Source of the DNA: Lathyrus oleraceus
Taxonomy: Eukaryota > Streptophyta > Magnoliopsida > Fabales > Fabaceae
NCBI RefSeq assembly: GCF_024323335.1
Contig: NC_066582.1
Coordinates: forward strand, 182,932,973 to 182,996,972
Length of the DNA stretch: 64,000 bases
Reading direction: 5' to 3'
The notes under the pieces are model-generated. The model saw only the letters and a list, made by a program, of their open reading frames with translations, made no database searches and was not told the DNA's origin. Both the position numbers and the translations under genes were made by a program. Positions within the stretch are counted from its first letter, which is position 1. Every line of letters begins with the position of its first letter. This document shows, in pieces, positions 1-12,479 of the stretch.

Positions 1-1393
1 CTTCCTTGGAATAAATAAAGTTCGGTGGAGACTCTGTTTAATCACTAGGCGAACGCGCGAATGCTCCTATGTTGTATTTTTCGTGATGCGACAGTTTCAT
101 TTTGAGATAAAGATTTTTGAAAGGTTTTAAAAATTTTGATATTAATCAAGAGTTTTTAATTTAGAAATATTAATTTTTATTTATTAAAATATTTTCATGA
201 CTTAATCAAATAATGAAAAAAAATTAACAAAAGTAAGGAGAGGGTTGCATTTGTACATATGGGTAATATGCAAGCAAAAAGAAAGAGAGAACGGGCCAAA
301 GGCCAACTATCCAAACATGATAATAAAATATTAAAAAATATTTATAAAAAAAGGGAGGGGTGTGGCTCGCGTGAGACCCACCTGAGATCATTTTCTTCCT
401 CCATAAGAAAAGAAAAACCACATACAGTAGCAGCAAATGTAAAAGCAATTTTGAAAAAAAAATACATTATTAGTGTCTTTATTCCATAAGTAGTTGTCTC
501 AAATTTTCAAGAAATCACATAAATGAATGATGAAAATTCATCTACTCGGTCTCACAAGTATAATGACATACTCAAATATCAACAAACAACAACTAAATTT
601 TTTGAAAATTACTCGTTTACAATGGGATTCACAAGGCTTTAATTTGGCAATTTGAGTTACTTTCATGCCAAACAAACTATGCATTCATGCTTAGGGTGAT
701 GTTGTGAAGTCACTGAGTATATTATTCTAATAGGTCGATTTTGATCATTTTGGATTTGTGTTCTTGAGTTGCTCAGGAACACTCAAACCCTTGATTTTCT
801 AAAATCTAAATTAATTGTGTTTTAATGCAATTCAGTGATGCTTAAGGATCATGGGGTATGCATAAACATAACAATGTAAGGAAAATCAAGAAACAACAAG
901 CTTTAAAGGCTACCTAGACAAAGAACACGAAGAACACTAAGAACTTTTCAGCGACAAACCCGAATTCCGGCGAGACTCTAGTGAGGTGAGTTTTCCATTT
1001 TTCTTTACATATTTAGATTCATTGCAACTTCTTCTTCCTCAATTTAGCATTATTTTATAATTTTGACAACTTTTCTGAAATCGAGTTAAAAATAAACTTG
1101 AATGAATAGGAGTTTCTTGTATGGTTTTTGGTAGGGATTATGGTGGTGCTGATGTCATGTAATGATTCCAAGGAAATGGATGGAAATTGGATCAAGTTTG
1201 AGTTTTTTTTCTCAAACTCCAAATTTCTTCAAATTGAAGGAATTAGAACTTTGATGATGAATTTGATGCAGGAATTTGGGGTTGTTTAGTAGTGATTGAT
1301 GTGTAGATTGTGAATGGAATTATGTTAATTTATAGGCGCTAGAATTAGGTTAAAGGATGGTATAGAAATTATAGAAAAATGTAAAAAATATAA
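1..1393 (+). repeat. Duplicated noncoding segment, copy 1 (Ogre-like LTR end/leader relic)
   Basis: Aligns by eye almost throughout with 12655-14027, with many substitutions and small indels, so this is an old duplication. The opening part (about 20-50) resembles the LTR-end/primer-site region of legume Ogre elements: a purine-rich run, then GGTGGAGACTCTG, comparable with the intact Ogre primer site at 41576-41593. No coding frame is conserved between the copies. I infer a relic of an Ogre/Tat element read on the + strand; another repeat family is possible. Confidence 0.45.
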
Positions 1394-1689
1394 CTTTAAA
1401 ATAATGATTGTGTAAGAAATATATTTTGATCATTATCATTCTGATGGACATCCGCCTTCAATGTTACTACATTAGTTAGATTTGTTAATGTTGTCGATTA
1501 AAACTTGATACGTATGAAATATAGTTGAATCCAATAAAAAAATTAGTTTGGCTCTTTTATAATTTTGTTTGTTTTGAAAATTTACATTTATATATATTAA
1601 AACTTTAACAAAAATTGATTTAATAGAATATTTACGAGATTCGCAATGTATTTGATACAACATGTTTCAAATTCTAAGATTCAAACCTA
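1394..1689. other. AT-rich spacer, no gene seen
   Basis: Short AT-rich stretch between two duplicated segments. It has no counterpart in the second copy, and I see no coding or structural signal in it. Confidence 0.4.
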
Positions 1690-2096
1690 ACCATTGTTGA
1701 AACTCAAAGAAGCTTGAGAGAAAAATAATTTCATCTCAATATTGATTGGACTTGTTATCTATTGGGTTTGAATAACCGAGCATTGTGGTTGAAAATAGCA
1801 TAGTAATAATTATGCGTGAGTTGAAAATAACCCACACACAAGTTTCATATTCGGCTTCATTAATGGTACACTCATTTTTTAATTTTAACATACACCTAAG
1901 TGAGATGAAAGACATTGTTATTTCATTAAAAGTTTCTTGATAATGACTCTCCAACTAAATTTATGTTCAATTTTTAACTTCACTAATGGAGCAAAATTCT
2001 TTTTTTTTATAACAAATTACAGTTAAAGCGTCTTAGAAAATTCACTTTTCTTAAATTTATTTTTGTCAACCTCAATTACTTTCTCATAGTTTACAA
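1690..2096 (+). repeat. Second duplicated segment, copy 1, left part
   Basis: Matches 10470-10797 with moderate divergence; both contain a stretch around GAATAACCGAG followed by a TTGAAAATAACCCACAC motif. The segment is split here by the copia element and resumes at 7711. The copy at 10470 lacks that element and so shows the empty site. Confidence 0.7.
2092..2096. repeat. Target-site duplication TACAA (left) of the copia element
   Basis: TACAA precedes the LTR start and is repeated exactly at 7706-7710 after the other LTR. Confidence 0.93.
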
Positions 2097-2574
2097 TGTT
2101 AACAAAATTTTATGTTTTGGATCTTGATATCATGATTTTCACAGTGTTTTAGATTCTATAAATAAAACCGTAAAAGCGTATCCGGATCCATGACGTCTAT
2201 TCTTGTCTGATTTATTGATCCTTATTTGCAATTGTTTTCTCCTCTCTTCCTTCTTCCTTATTTGTATCTTTGATGATGAAGATACTTTTGTGTATTTGTG
2301 AGAAAATGAGAAGGAATGAGAAAAGTTCGTGTTGGTTGCCTAAATGTGTCCTTTTATAGACACTTTATTCCAACAGTCATATTCCACCCCAAGAGTCATG
2401 TCCCAACAGTCATGAAGAGAGAGAGAAGAGGGATTTGTATTTTGAATTTCAAAATAAAACCCCATTGACTTAATTATCCATCTACCAAAATAATCATCAC
2501 ATTTAGGTGTCTTTTATTTAAGCCAAATATTGTTTACATGAGTCACACCTAATTAATAATAAATTAATCCAACA
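2097..2574 (-). repeat. Copia 3' LTR
   Basis: Near-identical direct copy of 7230-7705. The polypurine tract lies immediately to its right, which marks it as the 3' LTR of a - strand element. Confidence 0.94.
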
Positions 2575-2956
2575 ATCTCCCACTTGACTCATGTGACATC
2601 TTGATGTTTCAATCTTATACCATAATTATGCACCATTCATTTAAAGCACCAAGTTATTATCTTTAATGAATTGATATGATCGAATCATGGCGGTCACAAA
2701 TTATTTATCAACTTGATTCCTTCCATGTATCACGAATCAATTCAATTCAAATAACTTTAGGGGATACAATAATGTGTCTCTCATGTCTTTTCAAAGACAC
2801 CTAGTCATCACATATTACAATAACATGTATAATATAATATGGATGTCAAAACTCAACAGAAACATAACTTTAATTGAATTCACAATTGTCATACAATACG
2901 AACATTAAACTATACTTGTATATATACCAAAAATAATACAATGTTAACAAGGACTT

Positions 2957-4384
2957 TTACATAATGCCCATCCTTTCTACATGACCAATAAATGTTTTGG
3001 GCGGTAAACCTTTAGTTAACGGATTCGCTATCATTAAATCTGTTCCAATATGTTCAAATGACACCTTTTGTTTCTGCACTTCTTCTTTCACTGATAAGTA
3101 TTTCAATTCCATGTGTTTAGCACCTTTGGAATATTTATCATTCTTAGAGAAGAACACAACTGCAGAATTATCACAATAAATCCTTAGCGGCCTAGCTATA
3201 CTGTCGATAATACCAAGCCCTAAGGTGAAGTTCCGCAACCATAATGATTGAATTGTGGCCTCAAAGCATGCCACGAATTCTGCCTCCATAGTAGAAGTAG
3301 CAATGATGGACTGTTTTCCACTCTTCCATGATATTGCTCCTCCAGCCAGAAGAAAAACATATCCAAATGTGGATTTTCTTGAGTCCACACATCCTGCAAA
3401 GTCTGAATCTGAGTAGCCAACCACTTCAAGGTGATCTGACCTTCTATATGTGAGCATGTAATCTTTGGTTCCTTGTAAGTACCTAAGAACTTTCTTTGCA
3501 GCTTTCCAGTGATCCATTCCAGGATTACTTTGATATCGACCTAACATACCAACAACAAAACTAATATCCGGTCGGGTACATGTTTGGGCATACATCAAGC
3601 TCCCAACCACTGATGCATAGGGAATAGACTCCATTTCTTTTCGCTCTAATTCATTTTTGGGACATTGCATTTGACTAAACTTGTCTCCTTTCTGAATAGG
3701 AACTGTCCCTCCAGAGCATTTGTCCATTCTGAATCTCTCTAAAATTTTATTTATATAGCCTTTCTGAGACATTCCCAATAGTCCTTGTGATCTATTACGA
3801 AATATTTCTATTCCTATCACATATGATGCCTCACCCATATCCTTCATTTCAAATTTATTGGAGAGAAACTTCTTTACATCATGCAACAAAGCAAAATCAT
3901 TGGCCGTAAGTAAAATATCATCAACATATAAGACTAAAATTATGAATTTTCTCCCACTGACCTTCATATAGATACACTGATCTACAGTGTTCTCTACAAA
4001 ACCATATGACAAAATAGTATTGTTAAATTTAAGATACCATTTTCTAGAAGCCTGCTTTAATCCATATATTGACTTCTTTAATTTACACACTAAATTTTCT
4101 TTTCCTGCAGTAACAAAACCTTCAGGTTGAGCCATATACACTTCTTCCTCTAAGTCACCATTTAGAAAGGCGGTTTTTACATCCATTTGGTGAAGCTCTA
4201 AGTCATAATGAGCCACCAAAGCCAAAACAATTCTCAAAGAGTCTTTCTTTGAAACAGGAGAAAAGGTTTCTTTGTAGTCAACACCATCCTTTTGAGTGAA
4301 ACCTTTGGCGACAAGTCTAGCTTTATATCTTTCAATATTACCTTTTGAGTCTCGTTTGGTCTTAAAGACCCATTTGCAACCGAC
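2957..4384 (-). pseudogene. Copia reverse transcriptase and RNase H
   Basis: Open frame continuing the integrase frame after the TGA at 4385-4387. The RT core is present: the stretch around VKTAFLNGDLEEEV, KLKKSIYGLKQ, and the catalytic LYVDDILLT. The RNase H part follows with GYSDSDFAGC, the RKSTFGY motif, STMEAEF and the final YCDNSA block. In an intact element this region copies element RNA into DNA and removes the RNA strand. It reaches a natural stop at 2957 beside the polypurine tract. The motifs are intact, but upstream stops prevent a full polyprotein. Confidence 0.92.
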
Positions 4385-5650
4385 TCATTTTGAACCTTTA
4401 GGTAACTCAACTAGATCCCATACATTATTGTCACTCATTGATTTTAACTCTTCTTTCATAGCATTGAACCAATTTTTAGAATTGTCACTTTCCATGGCTT
4501 GTTTAAATGATACTGGATCCTCATCAATGCTAAAGTCACATTCATGTTCAAGTGAATAAATAACATAATCATTTGAAATAGCTGGTCTCCTTTGCCTTTC
4601 AGACCTTCTTACTGCTATTTCTTGTGTTTCTTCAGTCACTTGTTCTTGCTCATTTGTGACTTGTATTTTGTCAACTGGTTCATCAACTATATGTTCATTT
4701 TGTGGGTTTTGAATATTAATTTGTTGTCTATTTGGGTTGTATGACGGTACCACAACCAGAGGGACAACAACTTGAGAAGATTCTTTAGGTGAAGAAGATT
4801 CTCCACGAGTCTCCATAATATCCATTTTACGTGATTTCTCACTCCCACTAAACTGCCCATTTTCAATAAACCGAGCATTACCAGACTCAATTATTCTCAT
4901 ACTATGATTAGGACAATAAAATCTATACCCTTTCGATTTTTCAGGATACCCGATGAAAAACCCACTAATGGTTCTTGCATCAAGTTTCTTTTCATGTGGA
5001 TTATACGCCCTTACTTCGGCTTGGCATCCCCAAACATGAAGATGCCTCAAACTAGGTTTCCTTCCCGTCCATAGTTCATAAGGAGTATTAGGAACTTTCT
5101 TGATAGGAATCCTATTAATCAAATACGCAGCGGTCCTTAATGCGTAGGTCCACAATGATAAAGGTACATTACTATAATTTAACATTGACCTAACCATATT
5201 CATAAGAGTACGATTCCGCCTCTCAGCCACACCATTTTGTTGTGGTGTGCCTGGCATAGTATATTGTGCACATATGCCACGAATTTCGAGGAACTTTGCA
5301 AATGGACCTGGACATTGTCCCTTCTCATTATATTTTCCATAATACTCACCACCTCTATCAGACCTCACTATCTTTACCTTTTTATCTAATTGCCTTTCCA
5401 CCTCATCAATGAATACTTTTAGCATGTCCACTGATTGAGATTTTTCATGCAATAAGTAACAATAACGTGAGAAGTCATCAATAAAAGTGATGAAATACTT
5501 TTCTCCTCCCCAAGAAGGGACGTCGAAAGGACCACAAATATCAGTGTGTATCAATTCAAGGAGTTCACTGCTTCTTGTAGACGAATTTTTTGGATATTTG
5601 TTTGGAATGTTTTCCTTTAATGCAATCCAAACATATATTCCAGTCACCAA
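4385..5650 (-). pseudogene. Copia integrase with linker to RT
   Basis: 421-aa frame holding the integrase catalytic core (THTDICGPF-type start seen as IHTDICGPF, the second acidic region SDRGGEYY, and GTPQQNGVAERRNRT carrying the glutamate). The C-terminal part contains a GFFIGYPEKSKGYRF block and a low-complexity acidic linker ahead of RT. The frame is out of register with the upstream protease/zinc-finger frame (frameshift around 5600-5650) and ends in an in-frame TGA at 4385-4387 just before RT. Confidence 0.92.
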
Positions 5651-6065
5651 AATCTAATTGAGGTAATATTTCACCTTTCATTAACCTCATTACTCTTTCT
5701 TTAGATATGTGACCTAACCTTTGATGCCACAAATAAGCAGAACTCTCATTATTTGTACTTCGCTTACTACCAACAATATGTTCAATATTAAATAGAGATT
5801 CTTTAAAATTAACATCAAGATTAAAACGATATAAAACATCAACTAAAGTACCAGAACCACAATAATATGTATCTTTAAACAAAGTAAATACACCGTTTCC
5901 AATCTTAAAATTAAAATTCAATTCATCCAACTTTGCAACAGAAACTAAATTCCTAGCACACCCAGGTACATAAAGACAACTTTTCAGATCTATATGATAT
6001 CCAGTATCTAAGACCAATCTATACGTCTCAATTCCCTCTATTCGTGCCTTCATTCTGTTTCCCAT
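5565..6065 (-). pseudogene. Copia protease end and integrase N-terminal zinc-binding region
   Basis: 166-aa frame after the TAA at 6066-6068, in the same frame as gag. It contains the YVPGCARNLVSVAKL stretch typical of the protease-to-integrase linker and the HHCC-type region LWHQRLGHISKERV with CLDCIKGK. The overlap with the next frame shows where the shift occurred. Confidence 0.88.
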
Positions 6066-6521
6066 TTAAAGAAACTTTTCACTTCCTTTTATGGTTTGGA
6101 TCGAAAGGAATCCCTGCATAATATGTGAAACATGAGTAGTCGCACTCGAATCAAGCCACCAAGTATTATTTGGTACTTCAATAAGATTTGATTCGAAATT
6201 TATGAAAACATAAAACATACCTTTCTTTTCGAACCACATCTTCCTTTTAGGACAATCCTTTTTGAAGTGTCCGCTCTCCTTACAGAAATAACATTTCTTT
6301 TCCTTTTGGACTCCGCCCTCAATAACCTTTAGAGGAGCTTTTCCCTCTTCCGTATTGTCCTCCGTAATGGTTGCGGGCTTCTCGTCTATTATCAATGCCA
6401 TATCCAAGTTCATAACACCCAGTTGAAACTGAATCTTTTCAGACCAATCAGCATAGTTTAGCCCATTGAACTTTGTCATTGCGTTGCCCAAGGCAAACAT
6501 ATTAGTAGCAACTGTAAACAT
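6066..6521 (-). pseudogene. Copia gag, internally deleted, with start of protease
   Basis: 151-aa frame. The N-terminus has FNGLNYADWSEKIQFQLG, a copia gag start. It runs after only about 45 residues into the zinc knuckle CYFCKESGHFKKDC, so most of the central gag (usually about 200 aa) is missing. The protease active-site region follows as WWLDSSATTHVS; the usual DSGA motif reads DSSA. The frame ends at an in-frame TAA followed directly by ATG. Confidence 0.88.
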
Positions 6522-7229
6522 TTACACATGCTCATGCGTTAATGCTTTGAATAAACTTCATGGATTCAAACTAATTGTAACTTTAATCATGTATCTAAAT
6601 TCACCTTTGGATGATATCTACATACATTTCAATAACATACTCAAAAGAACATGCATGTCTATCTTTGGATATACAAGCAACAAGTATGATAAAAACTTTA
6701 ATTTTATTAATTATAAGTCATGATTCATCTTTGGATGATCTCTATATATCTTATAATAATAAATACTATTATTTAACATAAACATGTTATTTGTATAGCA
6801 TCGGATTAAAATTATACACTTTAATAAATTTGATCACTTTGGTGATTGCAAATTTTTAATATAATAATTTCAAAACAATAAATTATATCTATTAAAAAAA
6901 AATTAAAAAAAAATAACGATACACAATTTTAAAACAGTAACATTTAAATGAGATTTAGCATGGCAATGTAGCATATATAGGATATTTTGGATTCTCTATT
7001 AACACATGCATTGGAAATTCTGGAACATGTATATAAATTCCAGTGCCATCACCGTAACGTCTTTGAAAAAAACTTCAAAAGCAATTTTATGCATAGCATA
7101 CATACATATCATGATACTTTCTAATATAAACTATGATTCTCATTAAACAATCACTACTTAAAAAAAATCATAATATCGATAATCAACACCGAAAAATCAT
7201 AATACCGGTAACAAAGCTCTGATACCATT
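6522..7229 (-). other. Copia 5' leader
   Basis: AT-rich untranslated leader between gag and the primer site. No coding signal. The primer-binding site at 7214-7227 abuts the LTR with a 2-nt spacer. Confidence 0.8.
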
Positions 7230-7705
7230 TGTTAACAAAATTTTATGTTTTGGATCTTGATATCATGATTTTCACAGTGTTTTAGATTCTATAAATAAAA
7301 CCGTAAAAGCGTACCCGGATCCATGACGTTGATTCTTGTCTGATTTATTGATCCTTGTTTGCAATTGTTTTCTCCTCTCTTCCTTCTTTCTTATTTGTAT
7401 CTTTGATGATGAAGATACTTTTGTGTATTTGTGAGAAAATGAGAAGGAATGAGAAAAGTTCGTGTTGGTTGCCTAAATGTGTCCTTTTATAGACACTTTA
7501 TTCCAACAGTCATATTCCACCCCAAGAGTCATGTCCCAACAGTCATGAAGAGAGAGAAGAGGGATTTGTATTTTGAATTTCAAAATAAAACCCCATTGAC
7601 TTAATTATCCATCTACCAAAATAATCATCACATTTATGTGTCTTTTATTTAAGTCAAATATTGTTTACATGAATCACACCTAATTAATAATAAATTAATC
7701 CAACA
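7230..7705 (-). repeat. Copia 5' LTR
   Basis: Direct copy of 2097-2574, followed on the right by the target duplication TACAA. The TATAAAAGG-like stretch on the - strand near 7485-7495 could be the LTR promoter. Confidence 0.94.
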
Positions 7706-7710
7706 TACAA

Positions 7711-8300
<590 letters not shown>

Positions 8301-8303
8301 GAT

Positions 8304-10136
8304 CATCATCTTCAATGTCGTTGTTCAACATGTAATCAACCTGTAAATTCAATTTGCATGGATCTCTTGGAGACTGATTTGTTAGATGATAACGCAAGAG
8401 GTCAAGGTATACTACTTTCACGCCTTAAGTCGTACTATAATAGTTTATACTTAGATGAGCATTCTACCGAAGATGCTCGAATAATAAAAACTAGGTGTTA
8501 CATTATGCTGTTAATTGGCTCGTTTTTATTTCCCGAAGGTAGTGGTTCTAGCATGCATATTATGTATTTACCTTTACTTAGACATGGAGATAGAATAGGA
8601 AGTTACAATTGGGGATCTTCTTGTCTAGCTTATCTCTATAGCTCCTTATGCAAAAACTCACACAAAGACACATCTATATTTTCTGGATGTGCTGTTTTGC
8701 TACAAGCATGGGGTTGGTCAAGACTACCGTCCCTAGCACCCGTTAACAACAACCCTTTCACATTTCCGTATGCACAAAAGTAAGTTGTTTAAATTGCTAT
8801 ATCTTTACTTACTTCTTTAAAGATTATCATCTCTAACTAATATTTTTTGACTTTTTGGTGTAGATGGTCTGCACGTGGTATAAGTTACAACAGATGTCCA
8901 AGACACTGTATTACTCAGTATCGCAACCTGTTGGATCACCTTCGACCGACAGACGTAAGGATAATAACTTAATTATTTTGTTATATTTTGTTAACTTCTT
9001 CTACCTAGATTATAATCCTATCTTCTTTCACATTTCAGTTCATTTGGCATCCATACCTTAATTTGGATCATGACCATGAGGTTAACGCTGAAGACGCAGC
9101 CGTATGGACTGCATGCACACCGATAATACGGTTCACAATTGTGGAGATGCACAACAGTGATCGTGTGAAGCTGCAGTTCGGTATGCCCCAAAACATCCTA
9201 GATCCCCCAGCTAGCCTAGGAGAATGGCATATGCGCAAAGTTAACGACCAATGGAACTTCAATTCATGGCAAAGCTTCGCAAGATCGGAGTGTCGCAAAT
9301 GGAAGCACCGACATGACCATGTCTTAACTGACGCAGTCATGCCAACTGAAGAAAAACCAAGTCATACTTATATGGCTTGGTACAAATCGGTTGGTTTTCA
9401 GTTCATCGTCGAGGATATGTACTTGTACGACCCACGTCATATGACTTACACACCTGACACCTTAACATCAAACCCCTAACAACAGTGTCAGACCGGATAC
9501 ACACAACCTCCTGTCCGTCAAACGTTCCGTTCAACCAACACACAAACATAGCACCAAAACATGTCATACACCCAACCCCAATACCAAGAGCATACCCCAT
9601 AACACCACCAACAAATTGACCATCAACCTGAGAAGCAACATCGCTTCACACCCACCCCATCACCCTACCAAAGTCGCCTTAGTCAGAACACCCAACGATC
9701 ATTCAACACCAACTGTCCCTCCTCCTACCATAGCTAAGAAGCCCAAACCTCGCAAAACCAAAATATCCAACAACCCTATCTCTACCAAACACCCCAACAA
9801 CCTTTCCAACCTTTCCTCGACGCATCGTTCACACCCATGTCTCCCTTCAACCGTCCTGGTCGCCCATCAATGAGTCAACCACAACCCAACTTCTTTGGCA
9901 TGGGTCATGAGCTCAGCTACGACGGTACACCATCGATGCATACTGAAGACTATGTCGACTTGTCTGACTACCTCAACAGGCCTTCTCCTGTAGTTGGTAG
10001 TGACGCTCCTGGCCCCTCAGATGCTCAAACACCGGTACTGAATCATCAACGTGGGTTAGGGCCACGGGTTAGGGTAGCTAGAGGATGTGGGACCGGAGGT
10101 CGGCTAGGTGATCTCAGCCATCATCATTAGGCTTTT
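8304..10136 (+). pseudogene. Plant mobile domain (PMD/MAIN-like) pseudogene, 5'-truncated
   Basis: Three exons can be read: about 8304-8779, 8864-8954 and 9039 onward, with GT-AG junctions that keep one frame. The translation has the PMD signature, including YNWGSSCLAYLYSSL, WGWSRLP, GISYNRCP, FIWHPY and AAVWTACTPIIRF...VKLQFG. Such proteins occur as transposon-borne genes in MULE-like elements and as the MAIN/MAIL family; biochemical function is not settled. The N-terminal half is missing: the first exon begins inside the domain, and there is no credible ATG before residue ICMDLL. A Q/P-rich C-terminal tail continues in frame to a TAG at 10128, but is broken by stops at 9477, 9549, 9600 and 9735. 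Confidence 0.85.
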
Positions 10137-10445
10137 TTGTGTAAACGGCAAGTTTTATTAATATCAATTGGTCCTATTTAAAATTTATCTATCATGTATA
10201 CCACTTACCAAAAAAAATTGCATTTTACACTGAGGTGTCAATCCAATCGGTGCCTCCTATCAACTTATACACATTGGCGACAATTAGATTGGTTATGGCA
10301 CATGCCCTAGCCAATACAATTGCCGTCTCCATTCAAGTATTTAAGAGGAGTCGCCAATTGAATTGGCGCCTCCTCCTAAAAGTGGGATAGTTTGAGATTT
10401 TTTTTGAAACTAGGGATATTTTATAAATTTCCTTAAAAAAATGAA
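10137..10445 (+). mobile_element. Right terminal sequence of the PMD-bearing DNA transposon
   Basis: Noncoding tail after the PMD pseudogene with repeated, partly inverted boxes around ATTGGCG and GGTGCCTCC/GGCGCCTCC (for example 10345-10378). It then has an AT-rich end before the duplicated host repeat resumes near 10470. No matching left end is present, in line with the 5' truncation at about 8304. MULE membership is inferred from the PMD cargo. Confidence 0.5.
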
Positions 10446-10469
10446 TTATTTTTGTAAAAAAAAATCGGT

Positions 10470-11650
<1,181 letters not shown>

Positions 11651-11999
11651 TTAAATAACCGAATCAAATTCATTCTTTCGTGGACGAAAAATATTGGGTT
11701 TGACATACTTGTCCCTCGTAATCTCGAGTAATTGTATGATGGCCGTAATTAGCCTCCTCTGTGAGTACTCGTCATCTGTTGAAGAGATACGACTTAATTC
11801 GCCATACAAAATTTATAAATAACTATGTTGAAAAAGGTTAGGTTGAACACACTTGTCCCTCCTAACCCCGAACATTCGTGTGGTGGTTGTAATTAGCCTA
11901 CCGTTTGAATATTTTCCATCACTAAAAAATAAACTTCAACACCTCAAACTTATCATTTCTCACCCTCGCATGATCGAAAATCTTTTCACAAACGAATAA

Positions 12000-12430
12000 T
12001 ATTTTATCCATTCTACCGTGATACAAACAAACTCTTAAGCCTCCCATGTGTGAGCATACAAATAATGTTTAACCATTAAAACGTGATCAAGAAAAATCCT
12101 TTCTGCCGCAATACAAACAAAAGTTTAAGCTTCCAATGCGCGAGCATACAAGCAACGTGTAACCGCTGAAATGCGACTTAAATATTTGTTCACTAAAACC
12201 AATCAACCAACATTCATTTGCTACCAAGAACTACGTAGCTTTGAGTCTCCCATCGCACATGAGGATACCTAGGAGTGAAATTCACCGTCTCGTCAAGCAT
12301 TATAACCATAAACCCAAAAATATATTTTGTCTTAATACGAAATATGTAGCTTTTAATTCCTCATTGTACCTTAGGATACGTAGGAGCGAGACCCGCTATC
12401 TTGTCAAACACCCTAATAAAAATCTTTTTG
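12000..12430 (+). repeat. Two short tandem repeat pairs in Ogre-like LTR relic
   Basis: One pair at about 12012 and 12098 (period about 86 bp) shares ATACAAACAAA and a GCGAGCATACAA-like stretch. The second pair at about 12236 and 12347 (period about 111 bp) shares GTAGCTTT, GAGGATACCTAGGAG-like and CTTGTCAAACACC-like stretches. Divergence between units is high. Confidence 0.6.
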
Positions 12431-12479
12431 TGACCCCTTTTATTTTACCTTTACACTTTTTATCACTCGAAGAAAGAAA

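Larger units (their letters stand above)
2097..7705 (-). mobile_element. Complete Ty1/copia LTR retrotransposon, coding-dead
   Basis: 5,609-bp element flanked by TACAA. LTRs lie at 2097-2574 and 7230-7705 (478 and 476 bp), starting TG and ending CA, and differ at roughly nine sites plus one 2-bp indel. The primer-binding site beside the right LTR (7214-7227) contains TGGTATCAGAGC on the - strand, complementary to initiator Met-tRNA. The polypurine tract next to 2574 reads AAGTGGGAGAT on the - strand. Domains run gag, protease, integrase, RT, RNase H, which is the copia order. The frame is broken by an internal gag deletion, a TAA at 6066-6068, a frameshift near 5600-5650 and a TGA at 4385-4387. 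Roughly 2% LTR divergence implies insertion within the last million years at usual plant rates. Confidence 0.95.

Noticed and set aside
259..489. 76-codon ATG frame
   Set aside because: Lies in the duplicated noncoding block; the second copy does not keep the frame.
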